A stretch of DNA of 64,000 nt, from the NCBI RefSeq assembly GCF_038502225.1, contig NC_091383.1, forward strand, positions 2,287,016 through 2,351,015, written 5' to 3'. The notes below the pieces were generated by a model. It had not been told where the DNA came from. It was given only the letters and a program-made list of their open reading frames with translations, and made no database searches. The translations under genes were made by a program, and so were the position numbers. Shown here piece after piece: positions 60,850 to 64,000 of this stretch (position 1 is the stretch's first letter; each line of letters starts with the position of its first letter). The stretch comes from Cherax quadricarinatus (lineage: Eukaryota; Arthropoda; Malacostraca; Decapoda; Parastacidae).

Positions 60850-60987
60850 GTAATAGTGGCCAAGAAGCAGAAGGAAGCAGTTGAGAAGAAGATGAAGGAA
60901 ATGGAGAAGGAGAGAGAGCAACTAGTCAGTAAGAACAAGATGTTGATATCAGAGCGCGCTCGTATCTGCCAGACTCTGGACACTAAG
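60850..60987 (+). CDS. CCDC186: CCDC186 homologue exon 4 (coiled coil)
   Basis: 138 bp (46 codons), phase 0, acceptor ATTTCCTCAG, donor AAGGTGGGT. It encodes VIVAKKQKEAVEKKMKEM, EKEREQLVSKNKMLISER and ARICQTLDTK, a Lys/Glu-rich coiled coil collinear with the KEVIDLRKEKE region of vertebrate CCDC186. The acceptor lies just after an RTE-like fragment, whose end does not enter the exon. Confidence 0.92.
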
Positions 60988-61060
60988 GTGGGTCACAAGT
61001 GGGCCACAAGTGGGCCACAAGTGGGCCACAAGTGAAGCACCAGGCCTCAGTCCTGGAGTG
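60988..61060. repeat. Short tandem repeat after the exon donor
   Basis: Four units of GTGGGCCACAA or GTGGGTCACAA (60988-61036) immediately follow the exon. The first unit overlaps the donor site (GGTGGGT), so the 5' splice site is duplicated as weak GTGGGC copies. Confidence 0.8.
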
Positions 61061-61227
61061 GGTTAGACATTGAGTTTGTTACCTTACGCCTTATGGGTTC
61101 TTCGATGTTGTAGGTACCTCACATCTAATCCTCAGGTTCACTTAAAAGTTACTAGGTACCTGGGTGCTATAGATTCTTCTTATTGCTTCAACCATTTCTA
61201 TTTCTGCTACTACTTCTACCACTGTAG

Positions 61228-61266
61228 GACCCTTGTGGGTCCAGCACTTAGTTTCAATAATAATAA
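61228..61266. repeat. Dispersed CCCTTGTGGGT motif
   Basis: ACCCTTGTGGGTCCAGCACT and TAGTTTCAATAATAATAA; one of at least seven copies of this short module. Confidence 0.7.
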
Positions 61267-61473
61267 TACAGTGGACCCCCGACTAACGATCAGCTCCCAA
61301 CTTGACCAATTATGTAAGTGTATTTTTGTAAGTGCTTTTGTAGGTGTATTTTTGGGGGTCTGAAATGGACTAATCTAATTCACAATATTCCTTATGGGAA
61401 CAAATTCGGTCTATAACGGCACCCGAACAGACTTCTGGATTGAAATAATATCGTTAGTCGGGGGTCCAATGTA
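61267..61473. mobile_element. TA-target MITE, CAGTGGACCCCCG family
   Basis: TA-flanked; ends CAGTGGACCCCCGACTAACG and CGTTAGTCGGGGGTCCAATG. It sits at the (TAA)n tail of the dispersed motif. Confidence 0.9.
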
Positions 61474-61624
61474 CTTCTACCATTTCCAGTAATAATAATA
61501 ATGGAGCTAGTAACCACTTCTCCTGTATAAATTACTAATTTAATAAGAAGAAAACTAGACCTAAATAATAATAATAGAAAAAACTAGACATTGAATAATA
61601 ATAATACTAATAATAATATTTTGA

Positions 61625-61861
<237 letters not shown>

Positions 61862-61889
61862 TGATCTCTAAGAGGTTTCTCTGTTTCCT

Positions 61890-62668
61890 TTGCTCACACC
61901 AGTACCTTTGCTCACACCAGTACCTTTGCTCACACCAGTACCTTTGCTCACACCAGTACCTTTGCTCACACCAGTACCTTTGCTCACACCAGTACCTTTG
62001 CTCACGCCAGTACCTTTGTTCATGCCAGTACCTTTGCTCACACCAGTACCTTTGCTCACACCAGTACCTTTGCTCACACCAGTACCTTTGCTCACACCAG
62101 TACCTTTGCTCACACCAGTACCTTTGCTCACACCAGTACCTTTGCTCTCACCAGCACCTTTGCTCTCACCAGTACCTTTGCTCTCACCAGTACCTTTGCT
62201 CACACCAGTACCTTTGCTCTCACCAGTACCTTTGTTCACACCAGTACCTTAGCTCACACCAGTACCTTTGCTCACACCAGTACCTTTGCTTACACCAGTA
62301 CCTTTGCTCACACCAGTACCTTTGCTCTCACCAGCACCTTTGCTCTCACCAGTACCTTTGCTCTCACCAGTACCTTTGCTCACACCAGTACCTTTGCTCT
62401 CACCAGTACCTTTGTTCACACCAGTACCTTAGCTCACACCAGTACCTTTGCTCTCACCAGTACCTTTGCTCTCACCAGTACCTTTGCTCACACCAGTACC
62501 TTTGCTCTCACCAGTACCTTTGTTCACACCAGTACCTTAGCTCACACCAGTACCTTTGCTCACACCAGTACCTTTGCTCTCACCAGTACCTTTGTTCACA
62601 CCAGTACCTTAGCTCACACCAGTACCTTTGCTCACACCAGTACCTTTGCTCACACCAGTACCTTTGCT
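61890..62668. repeat. 18-bp minisatellite, about 43 copies
   Basis: Unit ACACCAGTACCTTTGCTC with TCACCAG, TTGTTC and TTAGCTC variants. Blocks of several units are themselves duplicated: the order of variants at 62140-62250 repeats at 62325-62435. It starts about 140 bp after a CCDC186 exon donor that itself reads CACCAGGTACCA. The 379-codon open frame is an artefact of a unit that is a multiple of three. Confidence 0.96.
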
Positions 62669-62669
62669 C

Positions 62670-63290
62670 CCTCAAAAGCCTGAACCTACTAAATGTACGA
62701 GACATACACTCATATTATTATGCCTACTATATATACAGAACATTAAACCCCAATATAAACCCTCCAGTTAAGCTTCACTTTGATAGCTATAACAGAACGC
62801 ATAGTCACAATACAAGGCACAAGGCACTCTTCAACATCCCTCGTGTCCGTCTTGCACTACGCAGAAATGCAATGTTGGTAGGTAAGACACATAGGCAACA
62901 TTTAGGAAACTTTATTTTGAAACGTTTCGCCTACACAGTAGGCTTCTTCAGTCGAGTACAGAAAGTAGGCAGGAACAGTAGAGATGTGAAGATGATGTAA
63001 TCAGTCCATCACCCTTGAAGTCGTAGATTTGAGGTTGTCAGTCCCTCAGCCTGGAGAAGTTCTGTTCCAAAGTCTGGAACTATCTGAAGATCAAGCGACA
63101 GTGAGGAGACTTAAATACTGTCGGAAGGAGAGGTGCAGAGTAGTAGTAGTAGTGAGAATGTACATTAAGGGCTCGAAGATCTGAAATTCACTACGTGAAC
63201 CGGTAAAGGATCCCCCGACAACATACAAATTTAAGGCTATGTATAAAAAAAATCGCGTCTCTCAATACTAACTAAACCAACCTAAATAAC
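62670..63290 (+). mobile_element. Degenerate LINE 3' end (RT C terminus), interrupted by fold-back DNA
   Basis: Left part encodes THSHNTRHKALFNIPRVRL then ALRRNAM (62790-62873). The right part encodes VRRLKYCRKERCR, then YIKGSKI, a stop, NSLREPVKDPPTTYKFK and AMYKKN (63090-63260). This is the NTRHK ... WNSLP type of C terminus found in LINE reverse transcriptases. Between them lies the fold-back fragment 62878-63055. The stop replaces the usual Trp. Non-functional. Confidence 0.72.
62878..63055. repeat. Fold-back element, single-arm copy with hammerhead-like hairpin
   Basis: GTTGGTAGGTAAGACACATA, GAAACGTTTCGCCTACACAG, TAGGCTTCTTCAGTCGAGTA and GTAGGCAGGAACAGTAGAG match the left arm of 12660-12903, continuing into ATCAGTCCATCACCCTTG and GTTGTCAGTCCCTCAGCC. 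The second arm is missing. It interrupts a LINE relic. Confidence 0.8.
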
Positions 63291-63299
63291 TTTTAATTG

Positions 63300-63690
63300 A
63301 TTTACCTGGAGTTTACCTGGAAAGAGTTCCGGGGGATTGTTTTTCTTATGTTCAACTTCAAGATAATTATTCGTATTAACCTCCACCTTGACTACCTCAT
63401 ATTAGTATTAAGATAAAGATTTATTAATATGTTAATCACTCTTATCTAATAGTGAGTTTCTTTGTACTTAACAAATCAAAATTGTAATTACACTTTGTAA
63501 TCTTTGCAAAGAAATAAAATCTTCATTCTTTCCTTTGCTGACTCTGGCCAGACACAGTCACACGAGCTTGCTTGGTGCTCAAGCTGCTATCATTTAAAAC
63601 CACTTCTACTTAACGTTATCATTCATAAGAAAAAACGACCACAATAAATTGAATTTTGAGCAGTATAAAGTCATGGAGTTGAAAAATTAT
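63300..63690. other. CCDC186 intron sequence, nothing recognised
   Basis: AT-rich; no exon, no known repeat. Confidence 0.5.
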
Positions 63691-63694
63691 CAAA

Positions 63695-63901
63695 TACAGT
63701 GGAACCTCAAATATCGAACTTTCTTCGGTCCAGAAGTCTGTTCGAGTGCCTTTACCGAATGAATTTATTCCCATCAGGAATAATGTAAATTAGATTAGTC
63801 CATTTCAGACCCTTAAAAATACACTTATAAAAGCACTTACAATAATACACTTACATAATTGGTTGTGTTGGGAGCAGTTCGATTTTTGAGGTTCCACTGT
63901 A
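63695..63901. mobile_element. TA-target MITE, CAGTGGAACCTC family
   Basis: TA-flanked, 207 bp; ends CAGTGGAACCTCAAATATCG and CGATTTTTGAGGTTCCACTG. Interior like the CAGTGGACC family (ATTTCAGACCC, AAAAGCACTTAC). It shows the 22-bp sequence that is amplified at 42084-42745 as a single unit. Confidence 0.88.
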
Positions 63902-64000
63902 AATGAATTTATTGACTGGTTGCACTTCAAATTAAAACTGAAATTGTTTAATTCTTTTCTGCAGTACAGTCTCTCCTCACTTAGCGACGTACTTGTTTAT

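Overview
Eukaryotic nuclear DNA from an intron-rich, very repeat-rich animal genome, most likely a decapod crustacean. Two animal genes are split into short exons with clean GT/AG boundaries, and the introns are packed with LINEs, fold-back elements, MITEs and minisatellites. The repeat families (an RTE-like LINE, a CR1 LINE with an esterase ORF1, a tRNA-like SINE) resemble those I recall from crayfish and lobsters. The organism call is inference; the gene and repeat structure is seen directly.

Gene 1 (positions 1-27,147, + strand, 3' UTR to about 28,915): the C-terminal 401 codons of a SCAR/WAVE actin-nucleation-promoting factor, in seven exons (3950-4105, 12448-12549, 14101-14269, 16415-16611, 22879-23184, 26433-26535, 26975-27147). 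The exons join in phase into a basic segment, a proline-rich segment and a terminal WH2-central-acidic (WCA) module. The N-terminal SCAR homology domain lies upstream of the window; the last 10 bases of its preceding exon may be at positions 1-10.

Gene 2 (about 55,670-61,747 and beyond, + strand): the 5' part of a CCDC186/Golgin-104 homologue, five exons giving 425 codons. An acidic/Ser-rich disordered N terminus is followed by coiled coil. The gene runs out of the window to the right. A distant first exon near 50,430-50,633 is possible.

Mobile DNA: an apparently intact CR1 LINE (4159-8330) with overlapping ORF1 (SGNH esterase) and ORF2 (endonuclease-RT) sits in a SCAR intron in sense orientation. 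An RTE-like LINE family is present as a full-length copy with a 10-bp target duplication (17,326-21,004, - strand), several 5'-truncated copies and many 3'-end stubs. Non-autonomous DNA elements include a TA-target family with more than a dozen copies, a TTAA-target (piggyBac-like) family with five copies, and others. Fold-back elements carry hairpins followed by GAAAC. Many insertions are nested, so target duplications and relative ages can be read directly.

Satellites: about 6.7 kb of a 29-bp repeat (43,375-50,055) and about 2.8 kb of a 20-bp GGTTAGGG-containing repeat (51,300-54,140) separate the two genes, with at least ten smaller minisatellites. At least seven minisatellites are built from pieces of transposable elements (RTE 3' UTR three times, fold-back element, piggyBac-like MITE, TA-type MITE, and a short dispersed motif). 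I regard this as the main pattern in the window. No bacterial operon, CRISPR array or integrated virus was seen.
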